From contig DHJC01000005.1 in assembly GCA_002404155.1 (NCBI GenBank), forward strand, positions 1 to 9,665: a stretch of DNA of 9,665 nt, given 5' to 3'. The position numbers were made by a program, and so were the translations under genes. Below, one piece after another: positions 1-6,525 of the stretch. Within the stretch, counting starts at the first letter, position 1. Each line of letters begins with the position of its first letter. Below the pieces are notes generated by a model. It saw only the letters and a list, made by a program, of their open reading frames with translations, searched no databases and was not told the origin of the DNA. The stretch comes from Chloroflexi bacterium UBA4730 (GTDB lineage: Bacteria > Chloroflexota > Limnocylindria > P2-11E).

Positions 1-31
1 GTATGCGGACGAAGTTGGCATCGTCTTCCGA

Positions 32-1279
32 TTATACGTTCGGGCGTTGCGTCTTCTGCCCGTCCGCCTGCCGAATTGACAGAGAAAGCCGGCGTCGCTC
101 CGGGTCGATACCCACGATCTTCACCCGAACGTGGTCCCCCACCTGGACGGCGTCGCCGGGCTCGGCAACGCGGTGCGGCGCCAGCTCGCTCACGTGGATC
201 AGTCCCTCTAATCCGTTACCGATACGCGCGAACGCGCCGAATGCCATGAGCCGGGTGATCTCGGCGTCGTACGTGCCGCCTTCGGCGAAGTCGGCCCCCA
301 CCCGGGTCCAAGGATCGTCCACCAGCTGCTTGATAGATAGGGAGATCCGCTCCTTGTCCGGGTCGATCGCGGTCACCACGACCCGGACCGGATTCCCTAC
401 CTGGTGCACCGTCATCGGGTTCACGCCCTTGTCCCAGGTGATCTCGGACCGATGCACCAGGCCGTCGGCGATGCCGACGTCGACGAACAAGCCGAATCCC
501 GTCACATGCGTCACCGTTCCTTCGAGGACGTCGCCGACAGTGAGCTGCGCGGCCGCCCGAGCCTTGCGCTGCCGGCGCAGCTCCTGGGTCGCCGCCTTCT
601 CCGAGAGGATGAGCCGGTTGCGCTTCGGATCGACCTCGATGACTTTCAACGTCAGGTCCTTGCCGATGAGCGCGCGTACCGCACCGGGCACGCCTTCGCC
701 CTCCGTGGGACGATCCAGCGCGCCGAGCGACGCGAGCTGCGAGAGCGGCACGAACCCACGTACGCCCAGGTCAACGACGACGCCACCGCGGTTCGCCTCC
801 ACGACGGGCGCCTCGAGGACTTCCCCACTCCTCTGCTTCTCGGCCAGCTCCTGCCATCTGCGCGCGCGGCGTGCGCGACGCAGCGACAGCATGGCGTGCC
901 CTTGCGGGCCCTCGGGATGGACGACGAGCGCGAGCACGGTGTCGCCGACCTCGAGCGGCTCATCGAGCGACGCGTTCGCGTCGCGCAGTGACAGGACGCC
1001 CGCGGAGCGGCCCGCGAGATCCACAAGGACCTCGTCGCCGGTGATCCCGGCCACGGTCCCCTCGACCGTCTCGCCGGATCGGAGTGGCCGGAACGCCTGC
1101 GCCTCATGCTCGGCCTCGGCGAGCAGTTCGGCCATCGTCTGGGGGCCCCGGTCCTCGGGCTCCGCTGAGCTGTCTGGGGGGTCGTCGATCTGTTGGTCAT
1201 GCTCCGGGCCGAGCCGCATCGTCACGGACGTGTCGGCGGCATATGACGTGCCACCGGAGGCGGACGCGGCACCCTGCAT
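32..1279 (-). CDS. S1 RNA-binding domain protein (ribosomal protein S1-like), four S1 domains
   Basis: The product is 415 residues. Four OB-fold S1 repeats can be read at about residues 68-135, 152-228, 246-317 and 333-403. Repeats 3 and 4 are the most canonical, with 'GFGLFVDVG', 'DGLVHRSEI', 'AFGAFARIG' and 'EGLIHVSEL', and several repeats end in the usual 'D(P)..RRLSLSI' strand. The first ~65 residues are acidic and probably disordered. Proteins of this family bind single-stranded RNA; the four-repeat form is common in Gram-positive-type bacteria, where it acts in translation initiation or as a general RNA-binding factor. I chose the ATG at 1279 because AGGTGA lies 8 bases before it. The ATGs at 1219 and 1135 lack such a site, and the reading frame upstream of 1279 is only the antisense of the neighbouring gene. 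It is transcribed divergently from the GAF regulator, with about 50 bases between. It could be rpsA proper or a paralogue; the sequence alone does not decide. Confidence 0.9.
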   Translation of the reverse strand: MQGAASASGGTSYAADTSVTMRLGPEHDQQIDDPPDSSAEPEDRGPQTMAELLAEAEHEAQAFRPLRSGETVEGTVAGITGDEVLVDLAGRSAGVLSLRDANASLDEPLEVGDTVLALVVHPEGPQGHAMLSLRRARRARRWQELAEKQRSGEVLEAPVVEANRGGVVVDLGVRGFVPLSQLASLGALDRPTEGEGVPGAVRALIGKDLTLKVIEVDPKRNRLILSEKAATQELRRQRKARAAAQLTVGDVLEGTVTHVTGFGLFVDVGIADGLVHRSEITWDKGVNPMTVHQVGNPVRVVVTAIDPDKERISLSIKQLVDDPWTRVGADFAEGGTYDAEITRLMAFGAFARIGNGLEGLIHVSELAPHRVAEPGDAVQVGDHVRVKIVGIDPERRRLSLSIRQADGQKTQRPNV

Positions 1280-1287
1280 CCTTAGAA

Positions 1288-1293
1288 TCACCT
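1288..1293 (-). promoter_or_regulatory. Ribosome binding site of the S1-domain gene
   Basis: On the minus strand AGGTGA precedes the ATG at 1279 by 8 bases. It fixes the start of the S1-domain gene; the alternative downstream ATGs have no comparable site. Confidence 0.6.
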
Positions 1294-1315
1294 CAGCCCC
1301 AGAGGTTGCGGGGTC

Positions 1316-1322
1316 GGGAGGT
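1316..1322 (+). promoter_or_regulatory. Shine-Dalgarno sequence without a canonical start codon after it
   Basis: GGGAGGT is the best Shine-Dalgarno match upstream of the GAF-REC-HTH regulator. Six bases after it, in the correct frame, comes ATC (1329), not ATG, GTG or TTG. Either ATC is used as a rare start, or translation begins at another codon such as GTG 1230, GTG 1248, GTG 1455 or ATG 1506. Confidence 0.4.
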
Positions 1323-1328
1323 CGTCCG

Positions 1329-2972
1329 ATCAACTCGACGGCGCGCTGGCCTGAGCGTCTCGAACACGCGGCCACGCTCCTCCGCGCGGAGGGTGCCGCC
1401 ATCCTCTCGCTCGGAGGGGGCACGTACACGACCCTGTTTTCATACCGGGTCGGAGTGGACATCGACTGGACGCTCCTCGTCGGCCCCGAGCGGCTCCATG
1501 CGGCGATGGCGGGTGACACGGCCGTGACCGCGGCGATCGCCGCCGGCCGATGGGGCAACCAGGCGGCGTACGCGGTCATCTCCGCGATCGAGCGGGATGC
1601 GGACGGTGGGTCGTGCCTGTGCGCGCTCCGGCGCGGCGTGCCGTTCGACGCGGTCGAGGTCGCCGGCGCGTACGCCGCGTCGCGGCTCATGGCCAGCTCG
1701 ATCGATGACGGCCGGCGGCTCGCGGTGGCCGAGCGCGCGGGCGCGGCGCGGCTGGTCCAGCGTTCGGTGCGCCACGAGCTCGAGCACACCCGCGACGCGG
1801 CCGCCCTCTCGCGTGCGGCGGCGCTCATCGCGGCGAGCATCGATGCGAATGGCGCCTCGATCATGCTCATCGACGGCGCGGAGCTTCATCTGCGCGCGTC
1901 CGTCGGTTTGCCCAAGGCGATGCTTGGCCACCGCCAGCGGATCGGCGAAGGGATCGCGGGGTACGTGGCCCAAAGCGGCGAGGCGATCGAGCTCTCGGGC
2001 GTGGTTCGTGACGACCGCTTCACCGGTACCGATCCGGATGCTGGCTCGGCGCTCTCCATCCCCCTCCGGGTAGACGACCGCGTTATCGGGGTGCTGAACG
2101 TGAAGCGGGCCGCCGGCACCGACGCCTTCGACGACCTCGAGCGCACCCTGGTGACCGACCTCGCGGACGAGCTCGCGCACGCCGTGGGCCCGAGCGGGAC
2201 CGAGACGATCGACCGCCCTGCCGCACAACAAGCGGCGAACCGAGAGGAGAAGACCCTCCGGATCCTGGCGGTGGAGGACCACCCGGTCATGCGGATCGGC
2301 ATCAAGACCCTTCTGGAGCGTGAGGGCATGACCGTCGTAGGGTTGAGCACGACCGCGACCGAGGCCGTCGAGCAGGCCCGTCAAGGGATCGCCGACGTGG
2401 CGCTGGTCGACCTCAACCTGCCGGACGCCGAGGGCGTCGACGTGATCGAGCGCCTTCACGAGGCGGCCCCGCAGCTGCCGGTGGTGGCGTTCTCCGTGGA
2501 CGGCTCGCCCAACCGGGTACGGGCGGCAGTTCGCGCGGGCGCGATCGGGTATCTCAACAAAGGGACGCCGGCCAAACGGGTCATCGCGGCACTCCGCGCC
2601 GCCGCCGCCGGGCTCTCGGCGCTCGGCCCCGAGGAGGCCGCTGCCCTGGCCGAGCCCCACGACGCGGTCACGCTGGTCCAAAAGGCGGTCGCGCGCTCGC
2701 TCCCGCACGGGTTCGACAACCCGCCCGAACCCATGCCCGCGACGCGGCCGGAGAAGGTCCCGGACCGCTCGCCGAAGGACGCGCTGAGCGCCCGGGAGCT
2801 CGAGCTCCTGAAGTATCTGGCCGAGGGTTCCACGAACAAAGAGATCGCCCGCGCGATGGTCCTCGCCGAGGACACCGTGAAGAAGGCCGTCCAGACGCTC
2901 ATCGCCAAGCTCGGGGCCACCGACCGTACCCACGCGGTGGTCCTCGCCCTCCGTTCAGACCTCATCGCCTAG
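1329..2972 (+). CDS. GAF-REC-LuxR/NarL-type transcriptional regulator with an internal receiver
   Basis: The product is about 547 residues from the assumed start. Residues ~10-120 look like a degenerate GAF-type sensor ('LLRAEGAAILSL'). Residues ~160-287 are a clear GAF domain ('GEGIAGYVAQSGEAI', 'SIPLRVDDRVIGVLNV'). Residues ~310-427 are a response-regulator receiver: acidic pair in 'AVEDHPVMR', phosphoacceptor Asp361 in 'ALVDLNLPD', hydroxyl residue in 'AFSVDGS' and lysine in 'GYLNKG', so all phosphorylation residues are present. Residues ~486-547 are a LuxR/NarL helix-turn-helix ('LSARELELLKYLAEG', 'NKEIARAM', 'VKKAVQTLIAKLGA'). It is probably a DNA-binding regulator that integrates a small-molecule or redox signal with phosphorylation. 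NarL-family regulators normally start with the receiver, so this order is unusual. No kinase is adjacent. The start is uncertain: the frame is open far upstream, no ATG/GTG/TTG lies between 1250 and 1455, and GAF-like sequence already begins before 1455. The sigma-factor gene follows on the same strand. Confidence 0.82.
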   Translation: MNSTARWPERLEHAATLLRAEGAAILSLGGGTYTTLFSYRVGVDIDWTLLVGPERLHAAMAGDTAVTAAIAAGRWGNQAAYAVISAIERDADGGSCLCALRRGVPFDAVEVAGAYAASRLMASSIDDGRRLAVAERAGAARLVQRSVRHELEHTRDAAALSRAAALIAASIDANGASIMLIDGAELHLRASVGLPKAMLGHRQRIGEGIAGYVAQSGEAIELSGVVRDDRFTGTDPDAGSALSIPLRVDDRVIGVLNVKRAAGTDAFDDLERTLVTDLADELAHAVGPSGTETIDRPAAQQAANREEKTLRILAVEDHPVMRIGIKTLLEREGMTVVGLSTTATEAVEQARQGIADVALVDLNLPDAEGVDVIERLHEAAPQLPVVAFSVDGSPNRVRAAVRAGAIGYLNKGTPAKRVIAALRAAAAGLSALGPEEAAALAEPHDAVTLVQKAVARSLPHGFDNPPEPMPATRPEKVPDRSPKDALSARELELLKYLAEGSTNKEIARAMVLAEDTVKKAVQTLIAKLGATDRTHAVVLALRSDLIA

Positions 2973-3027
2973 ATTCGGGCGCGATCCGAACGGGGTCTGA
3001 TGGCCCCGACTGGGTATCCCAACTATG

Positions 3028-3097
3028 CCCAAGTGGGGCTTGGGTGGGCCCTTCGGCGAGACGAAAGTCCTCCCTGCACCGGCCGGCCGAACGGGCC
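3028..3097 (+). promoter_or_regulatory. Candidate structured 5' leader of the sigma-factor gene
   Basis: Two strong inverted repeats lie in the 150-base gap before the sigma gene. CCCAAG (3028-3033) pairs with CTTGGG (3039-3044) across a five-base loop. GGCCCTTCGGC (3047-3057) pairs with GCCGAACGGGCC (3086-3097), giving 11 base pairs with one bulged C at 3092. Inside the second, GAGAC (3058-3062) and GTCCTC (3067-3072) close on a GAAA tetraloop with one bulge. No T-run follows, so a simple intrinsic terminator of the upstream gene is unlikely. The structure ends about 14 bases before the G-rich ribosome binding site. I compared it by eye with cyclic-di-GMP, TPP and fluoride riboswitch consensuses and found no match. 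Confidence 0.4.
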
Positions 3098-3110
3098 GAC
3101 GGACGGGCCA

Positions 3111-3120
3111 GGGGGGGAAG
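3111..3120 (+). promoter_or_regulatory. Ribosome binding site choosing GTG 3123 as sigma-factor start
   Basis: A purine run, GGGGGGGAAG, ends two bases before the GTG at 3123, with its GGGG core about 6-8 bases away. The alternative ATG at 3000 has no such site and would add ~41 residues with no resemblance to sigma factors. Confidence 0.5.
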
Positions 3121-3122
3121 GC

Positions 3123-3785
3123 GTGGACACCGGCCAGCTTTGGGCAAGCTGCCGTCAGGGCAACAGCGCGTCGCGGTGCACGCTCATCGAGCGCTACGCG
3201 CCGCTGGCGACGTCGGTCGCTCGCCGGATGCGGGTTCCGACCGGCGCGCTCATGGGACGCGACGATGTCGAATCCGCGGCGATCATCGGCCTCATCGACG
3301 CGGTCGATCGGTACGACCCGGACCGCGGCGTTCCCTTCGAGGGCTATGCCGGCCTGCGGATCCGCGGGGCCATCCTGGACGAGCTGCGGCGTCTCGACGA
3401 CCACACCCGCGACGACCGCCGGCGCGCCCGCGCGGTCGCCGCGGACGCCGAGCCCGAGATCGGCGCGTACGGCGCGACGCTATCGCTCGACCTGCTCCTC
3501 GAGAGCGGCGACCGCGACTGGGCGGCCGACGATGAGACAAGCGACGTGTACGAGCACCAGGACCTGCGCACGCGCGTCGAGAGCGCGCTGCGGTGCCTGC
3601 CACCGCGGCAGCGCGAGGTGCTCGCCCGCTATTACGGCGACTCGCTCACGCTCCGTGAGTCCGCGCTGAAGATGGGGATCAGCGAAGCGCGTGCGTGCCA
3701 GCTGCACGGCCGCGCCATCTTCAACCTGCGGCGCGAGCTCGCGGCGCTAGTCAGCCCGCACGTCGTCACCTCGGTGGCCGCCTAG
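3123..3785 (+). CDS. WhiG/FliA-like sigma-70 family RNA polymerase sigma factor, short form
   Basis: The product is 220 residues from GTG 3123. Region 2 lies at about residues 20-90: 'LIERYAPLATSVARRM', then 'GLIDAVDRYDPDRGVPFEGY' and 'RIRGAILDELRRLD', the last being the signature of the sigma-28/WhiG/FliA group (FIA-type 'RIRGAI.DELR'). Region 4 lies at about residues 150-205, with 'LPPRQREVLARYY' and 'ALKMGISEARACQLHGRAI', the helix-turn-helix that reads the -35 element. Between them, where FliA-type factors carry region 3 (an 'LGR.PT..EIA..LG' helix bundle), there are only about 50 acidic, low-similarity residues, so region 3 looks lost or very reduced. Sigma factors of this group control flagella in many bacteria and sporulation in Streptomyces; no such target gene is visible here, so the regulon is unknown. 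It follows the GAF regulator on the same strand with a 150-base structured leader. No anti-sigma gene is adjacent. Confidence 0.85.
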   Translation: MDTGQLWASCRQGNSASRCTLIERYAPLATSVARRMRVPTGALMGRDDVESAAIIGLIDAVDRYDPDRGVPFEGYAGLRIRGAILDELRRLDDHTRDDRRRARAVAADAEPEIGAYGATLSLDLLLESGDRDWAADDETSDVYEHQDLRTRVESALRCLPPRQREVLARYYGDSLTLRESALKMGISEARACQLHGRAIFNLRRELAALVSPHVVTSVAA

Positions 3786-4092
3786 CCCGCGAGCGCGTGG
3801 AGCCGCTGCGCCGGTAAGAAAGCGTCCGCCCGAAGCTCGATGCGACCGACATCGCTTGTCCGATTCGCAGGCTCCTGGGTTCGCCAAAGCTACGGCAAGT
3901 TTTTCGATCAAGGGGTCTGTCATCGGGTGCGTCGACGAGTCTGCTCGCCCGCCGCTGATACGCGAGGAGTTCAGCACGCGAGAGTCCGGTGATCCGTCCG
4001 AAGAGCACCAGGGTTTGCCCGTGTCGGACTGAGCGGTGATACGCGAGATTGCGCGCTTTCTTGGACTGAGGCGTCGGCGGGAGTCGGACCCC
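3786..4092 (+). other. Non-coding stretch, no recognisable gene
   Basis: About 300 bases between the sigma-factor gene and the decayed oxidoreductase. Only short ORFs occur. The most protein-like is a minus-strand ORF from 4008 beginning MLFGRITGLSRAELLAYQRR, and a third minus frame ends in 'FLPAQRLHALAG' before a stop near 3783. I could not assign either to a family. It may be another decayed gene on the minus strand. No tRNA, repeat or clear terminator was seen. Confidence 0.4.
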
Positions 4093-4545
4093 CTACACAC
4101 CAAACTCACGCTGACGCTCGTGAAGGGCCCGCTTGGTGCCGACGTAAGCGCTCGTCAGCCGCGGCTGCCGGACCGGACGCGCTCCTCGCCCGCGTCGCCC
4201 AGGAAGTTCACGTACGTCGTACCGCTGGAGAACAGCTGCACCGCGGCCGAAAGTCGCGCGAGCCCATCGGATCTACGGCTCGTCCTGGTCGGCGCGCGTC
4301 CATGCGGCGTCCGATGTTCAAGGCGAACGGGCACTGCGATCGCCGAACGCGTGGCGTCGTTGGCGACGCGCGCGATCGCTCCGCCCAAGTGAACGAGCAG
4401 GAGGTTACGACCAGGGCGGCTCGGCTCGCATCGCGTTGTCGATAAGCGTCGGGACGGCATGGCGATCGAGCCGCTGCGCGACCATCTGCCAGATCACAGG
4501 CAACTCACAGGTGTCACGTGCGAGACTTGTCGCATAGGGCCCGCG
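4093..4545 (-). pseudogene. Decayed berberine-bridge-enzyme-like FAD-linked oxidoreductase, C-terminal part
   Basis: The minus strand spells the C-terminal part of a BBE-type FAD oxidoreductase, spread over all three frames. In order: 'DRHAVPTLIDNAMRAEPP', ending at a stop at 4405-4407; in the next frame 'LLLVHLGGAIARVANDAT'; then 'AFGDRSAR' and 'FALNI' in two further frames; then 'DAAWTRADQDE'; then 'SSGTTYVNFLGDAGEERV'; finally 'AYVGTK', followed by a stop at 4093-4095. The blocks 'HLGGAIARV..DAT' and 'YVNFLGD.GE.RV' are hallmark stretches of the family C-terminus. At least four frame changes and internal stops separate them, so this is not a functional gene. The N-terminal FAD-binding part is not seen upstream toward 4604. 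Family assignment is from memory of conserved motifs. Whether some shifts are sequencing errors cannot be judged here, but so many in 450 bases favours real decay. Confidence 0.62.
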
Positions 4546-4585
4546 ACGTCGAGGGCATGGCGAACGTTATGAGCTACAGCCGCAC

Positions 4586-4591
4586 GGAGGT
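4586..4591 (+). promoter_or_regulatory. Ribosome binding site of the FMN-binding protein gene
   Basis: GGAGGT, a perfect Shine-Dalgarno core, lies 12 bases before ATG 4604. This is slightly long spacing, but it is the only candidate. No convincing -35/-10 pair could be picked upstream. Confidence 0.5.
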
Positions 4592-4603
4592 GCTCACTTT
4601 CAA

Positions 4604-5137
4604 ATGAACAGAGCAATTGGCGCGCTGGTGACCACTGTCGCTGGGCTGATTCTTGTCGTAAACTTCAAGGCGAGCCCGAAAGACGCGGCTGGGCTCGGGG
4701 CTTCGGTAACCGCGGACGCCGGTCAGGTGCCGTCGGCAAGCCTCCAGACGGTTGGCCGGGGCGATGAAGGCGGCGGCGAACACGGCCAGCCCATTGCGGC
4801 GCCGACGGCGAGCCCCCGCTCGATCCCAACAGCGGCGCCGACGACACCCGGACAAGCAAATGCCACGTTCACGGGCACTGACGTCCAAACCATCTACGGC
4901 GACGTGCAGGTGGCGATCACCGTCTCGGGCGGCAAGATCGTGGATGTGCAGGCGCTCACATTGCCGAGCGACCGCTCACGCTCCGCCTATATCAGCCAGG
5001 TGGTCGCACCGATGCTGCGTAGCGAGGCGATCCAGGCGCGCAGCGCGCGGATCAACGTGATCTCAGGCGCCACCTACACCAGCCGCGCGTACAGCCAGTC
5101 ACTCGCCAGCGCTCTCGCGAAGGCCAACATCGGTTAG
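4604..5137 (+). CDS. FMN-binding domain protein, ApbE flavinylation substrate, membrane-anchored or secreted
   Basis: The product is 177 residues. An N-terminal hydrophobic stretch (about residues 5-20, 'IGALVTTVAGLILVV') preceded by Arg looks like a membrane anchor or export signal. Residues ~25-85 are a Pro/Ala/Thr/Gly-rich linker. Residues ~86-175 form an FMN_bind domain: 'YGDVQVAITVSGGKIVDVQ', then 'INVISGATYTS' followed by a helix 'AYSQSLASALAKA'. In this family the threonine of SGAT (here Thr157) receives FMN through a phosphoester bond made by ApbE, as in NqrC, RnfG and extracellular electron-transfer proteins. The cluster encodes ApbE and a ferric-reductase-like flavocytochrome, so this protein probably accepts electrons from the reductase outside the membrane. 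It opens the redox cluster. A 134-base gap holding a response-regulator remnant separates it from the kinase gene. Confidence 0.88.
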   Translation: MNRAIGALVTTVAGLILVVNFKASPKDAAGLGASVTADAGQVPSASLQTVGRGDEGGGEHGQPIAAPTASPRSIPTAAPTTPGQANATFTGTDVQTIYGDVQVAITVSGGKIVDVQALTLPSDRSRSAYISQVVAPMLRSEAIQARSARINVISGATYTSRAYSQSLASALAKANIG

Positions 5138-5185
5138 GCAAGACCGGCGACCGTGTATTTGTGAAGTGGCCAGACCGACAGTGCA

Positions 5186-5275
5186 GGTAGACACCATCGA
5201 GCAGGCGCAGTATGGCCGCCGGCGAAGCCCCTGATCCATACGGTACGCGGCGCCGGCTACGTGCTCCGGTTATGA
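5186..5275 (+). pseudogene. C-terminal remnant of an OmpR/PhoB-family response regulator
   Basis: The frame ending at TGA 5273-5275 reads 'KPLIHTVRGAGYVLRL', the signature end of the winged-helix effector domain of OmpR-type response regulators. Just before it, in another frame, GTAGACACCATCGAGCAGGCGCAG resembles the codons of the recognition-helix start ('VDT.I..LR') after small deletions. Everything else of the regulator (receiver and most of the DNA-binding domain, roughly 200 residues) is missing: the preceding gene stops at 5137 and the frame is closed at 5162. The remnant stop overlaps the kinase ATG as ATGA, the usual arrangement of an intact regulator-kinase pair, which supports its identity. 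Either a natural internal deletion or an assembly collapse removed the rest. Confidence 0.8.
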
Positions 5276-6525
5276 ACGAGGCTGTCACGCGCACGCGCCG
5301 GCGCCTCGTCGCGCTTGACCTCGCGGTGATCGCGCTCCTCCTCCTGATGGCCGGGGTCGCGGCGTACGCGGTCTTCGCGGCGACCTTGCTCGATCCAGTG
5401 GACGCTGCCCTCACCGCGAGCGCGGCCGAGCTGCAACGCGGCGGGTCCCGCGAAATTGCCGAGCACTTCAGCGTGGGCTACCGCGGCGGTCAGTTCGTGC
5501 TGGTCGTGAGCAGCGACGGCGGTATCGTGGCCGATCCGCAAGCCGTCGGTCTGACCGACGGTGCTCCGCTACGTGCCACGGGACTGCACACGGTCCATCT
5601 CCCGAGCGGAGACGCACGCGTGCTGGCCGCCCCGATGGTGGTCGATCCGCCCGCCACGCTCATCGTCGGCACCTCGCTGGCGGCGCAGGATGAGGCGCTG
5701 CGCCGCATGCTGCTGGTGTCGGTCGCGACCGGTTTCGGCGCGCTCGCCTTGGCGTTCATCGCGGCTGAGCTGCTCGCCCGTCGTGCGCTCGTGCCGATCG
5801 GCGAGGCATTCCGTCGTCAGCAGGAGTTCGTCGCTGATGCGTCGCACGAGCTTCGAACCCCGCTGACGATCCTGCGCACGGCACTCGAGCTCCTGGCGCG
5901 ATCGCCGAATCGGGGTGCCGCCGAGAGCGCGAGCCTAGTCCGAGACGCGCGGGCCGAGGTGCTCCACATGGAGCACGTGGTGGCGGACTTGCTGACCCTC
6001 GCGCGTTCCGACCTGGGCGCGTTGCCGCTCACCCTCAGACCGGTTGATGGTGCCGCACTCATGCAGGAGGCCGCGGATCGAGTCCGCGCCGTCGCGGAGA
6101 CCAAGGGCATCACGCTCACTGTGCTGGCGCCACTACCGTGCCGAATCGAAGCCGACAGCGAGCGCATCGCGCAAGCCCTCCTCGCGCTCACCGACAACGC
6201 CCTCCAGCACACGCCCTCCGGTGGGACCGTCGCGCTCTCGGCGTACCGGGATGGCGACACGGTCGTGCTCGCGGTCGTCGACACCGGTGAGGGCATTTCC
6301 GCGGAGGATCTTGCGCGCGTCACCGACCGCTTCTACCGTTCCGACCCGGCGCGCCAGCGAGCTCGAGGTGGCGCGGGGCTCGGCCTGGCGATCGTGCGTG
6401 CCATCGTCGAAGCGCACGGCGGCTCAGTCAGTATCGCGAGCGATCCTGGCACGGGAACCACGGTACGGCTGCGGCTCCGCGGCCTCCGTCGGCAGGTCGC
6501 AGCTGCGGTCAATGCATCCGCGTGA
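5272..6525 (+). CDS. Sensor histidine kinase of a two-component system, orphaned
   Basis: The product is 417 residues from ATG 5272. It has a first membrane helix at about residues 14-36, an extracytoplasmic sensor region of ~105 residues without a recognised domain, and a second helix at about residues 145-167. Only a rudimentary HAMP-like linker follows. The dimerisation/phosphoacceptor box 'FVADASHELRTPLT' carries His192. The ATPase domain shows the N box 'TDNALQH' (Asn309), the G1 box 'VVDTGEG' (~336), 'FYRSD' (~354) and the G2 box 'GGAGLGLAIV' (~366), so catalytic residues are complete. I prefer ATG 5272 over ATG 5212 because it overlaps the response-regulator stop (ATGA) and the extra 20 residues translate the regulator tail out of frame. 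The stop overlaps the reductase start (GTGA). The cognate response regulator is truncated upstream, so phosphotransfer would need a partner elsewhere. It presumably sensed a condition relevant to the redox cluster; the ligand is unknown. Confidence 0.92.
   Translation: MNEAVTRTRRRLVALDLAVIALLLLMAGVAAYAVFAATLLDPVDAALTASAAELQRGGSREIAEHFSVGYRGGQFVLVVSSDGGIVADPQAVGLTDGAPLRATGLHTVHLPSGDARVLAAPMVVDPPATLIVGTSLAAQDEALRRMLLVSVATGFGALALAFIAAELLARRALVPIGEAFRRQQEFVADASHELRTPLTILRTALELLARSPNRGAAESASLVRDARAEVLHMEHVVADLLTLARSDLGALPLTLRPVDGAALMQEAADRVRAVAETKGITLTVLAPLPCRIEADSERIAQALLALTDNALQHTPSGGTVALSAYRDGDTVVLAVVDTGEGISAEDLARVTDRFYRSDPARQRARGGAGLGLAIVRAIVEAHGGSVSIASDPGTGTTVRLRLRGLRRQVAAAVNASA

Noticed and set aside
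3..1328. Very long plus-strand open frame continuous with the GAF regulator (~440 extra residues)
   Set aside because: It is antisense to the S1-domain gene; its translation is Ser/Arg/Thr-rich without domains, as expected from a GC-rich shadow frame.
1440..2933. Minus-strand 497-residue open frame opposite the GAF-REC-HTH gene
   Set aside because: Arg/Gly/Asp-rich shadow translation with no recognisable motif; the plus strand carries clear domains.
3047..3097. Cyclic-di-GMP (GEMM-I) riboswitch upstream of the sigma factor
   Set aside because: A GACGAAAGTC hairpin superficially recalls GACGCAAAGCC, but the conserved GGCAAACC and tetraloop-receptor segments are missing.
3880..3900. GGTTCGCC resembling a tRNA T-loop
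   Set aside because: No matching acceptor, D or anticodon stems can be drawn around it.
4036..4392. Plus-strand 118-residue ORF in the gap
   Set aside because: No motif; it overlaps the minus-strand oxidoreductase remnant, which explains the sequence better.
4557..4607. 16-codon ORF ending in ATGA at the FMN-binding start (possible leader peptide)
   Set aside because: No proper ribosome binding site, no regulatory codon pattern, and no attenuator-like hairpin after it.
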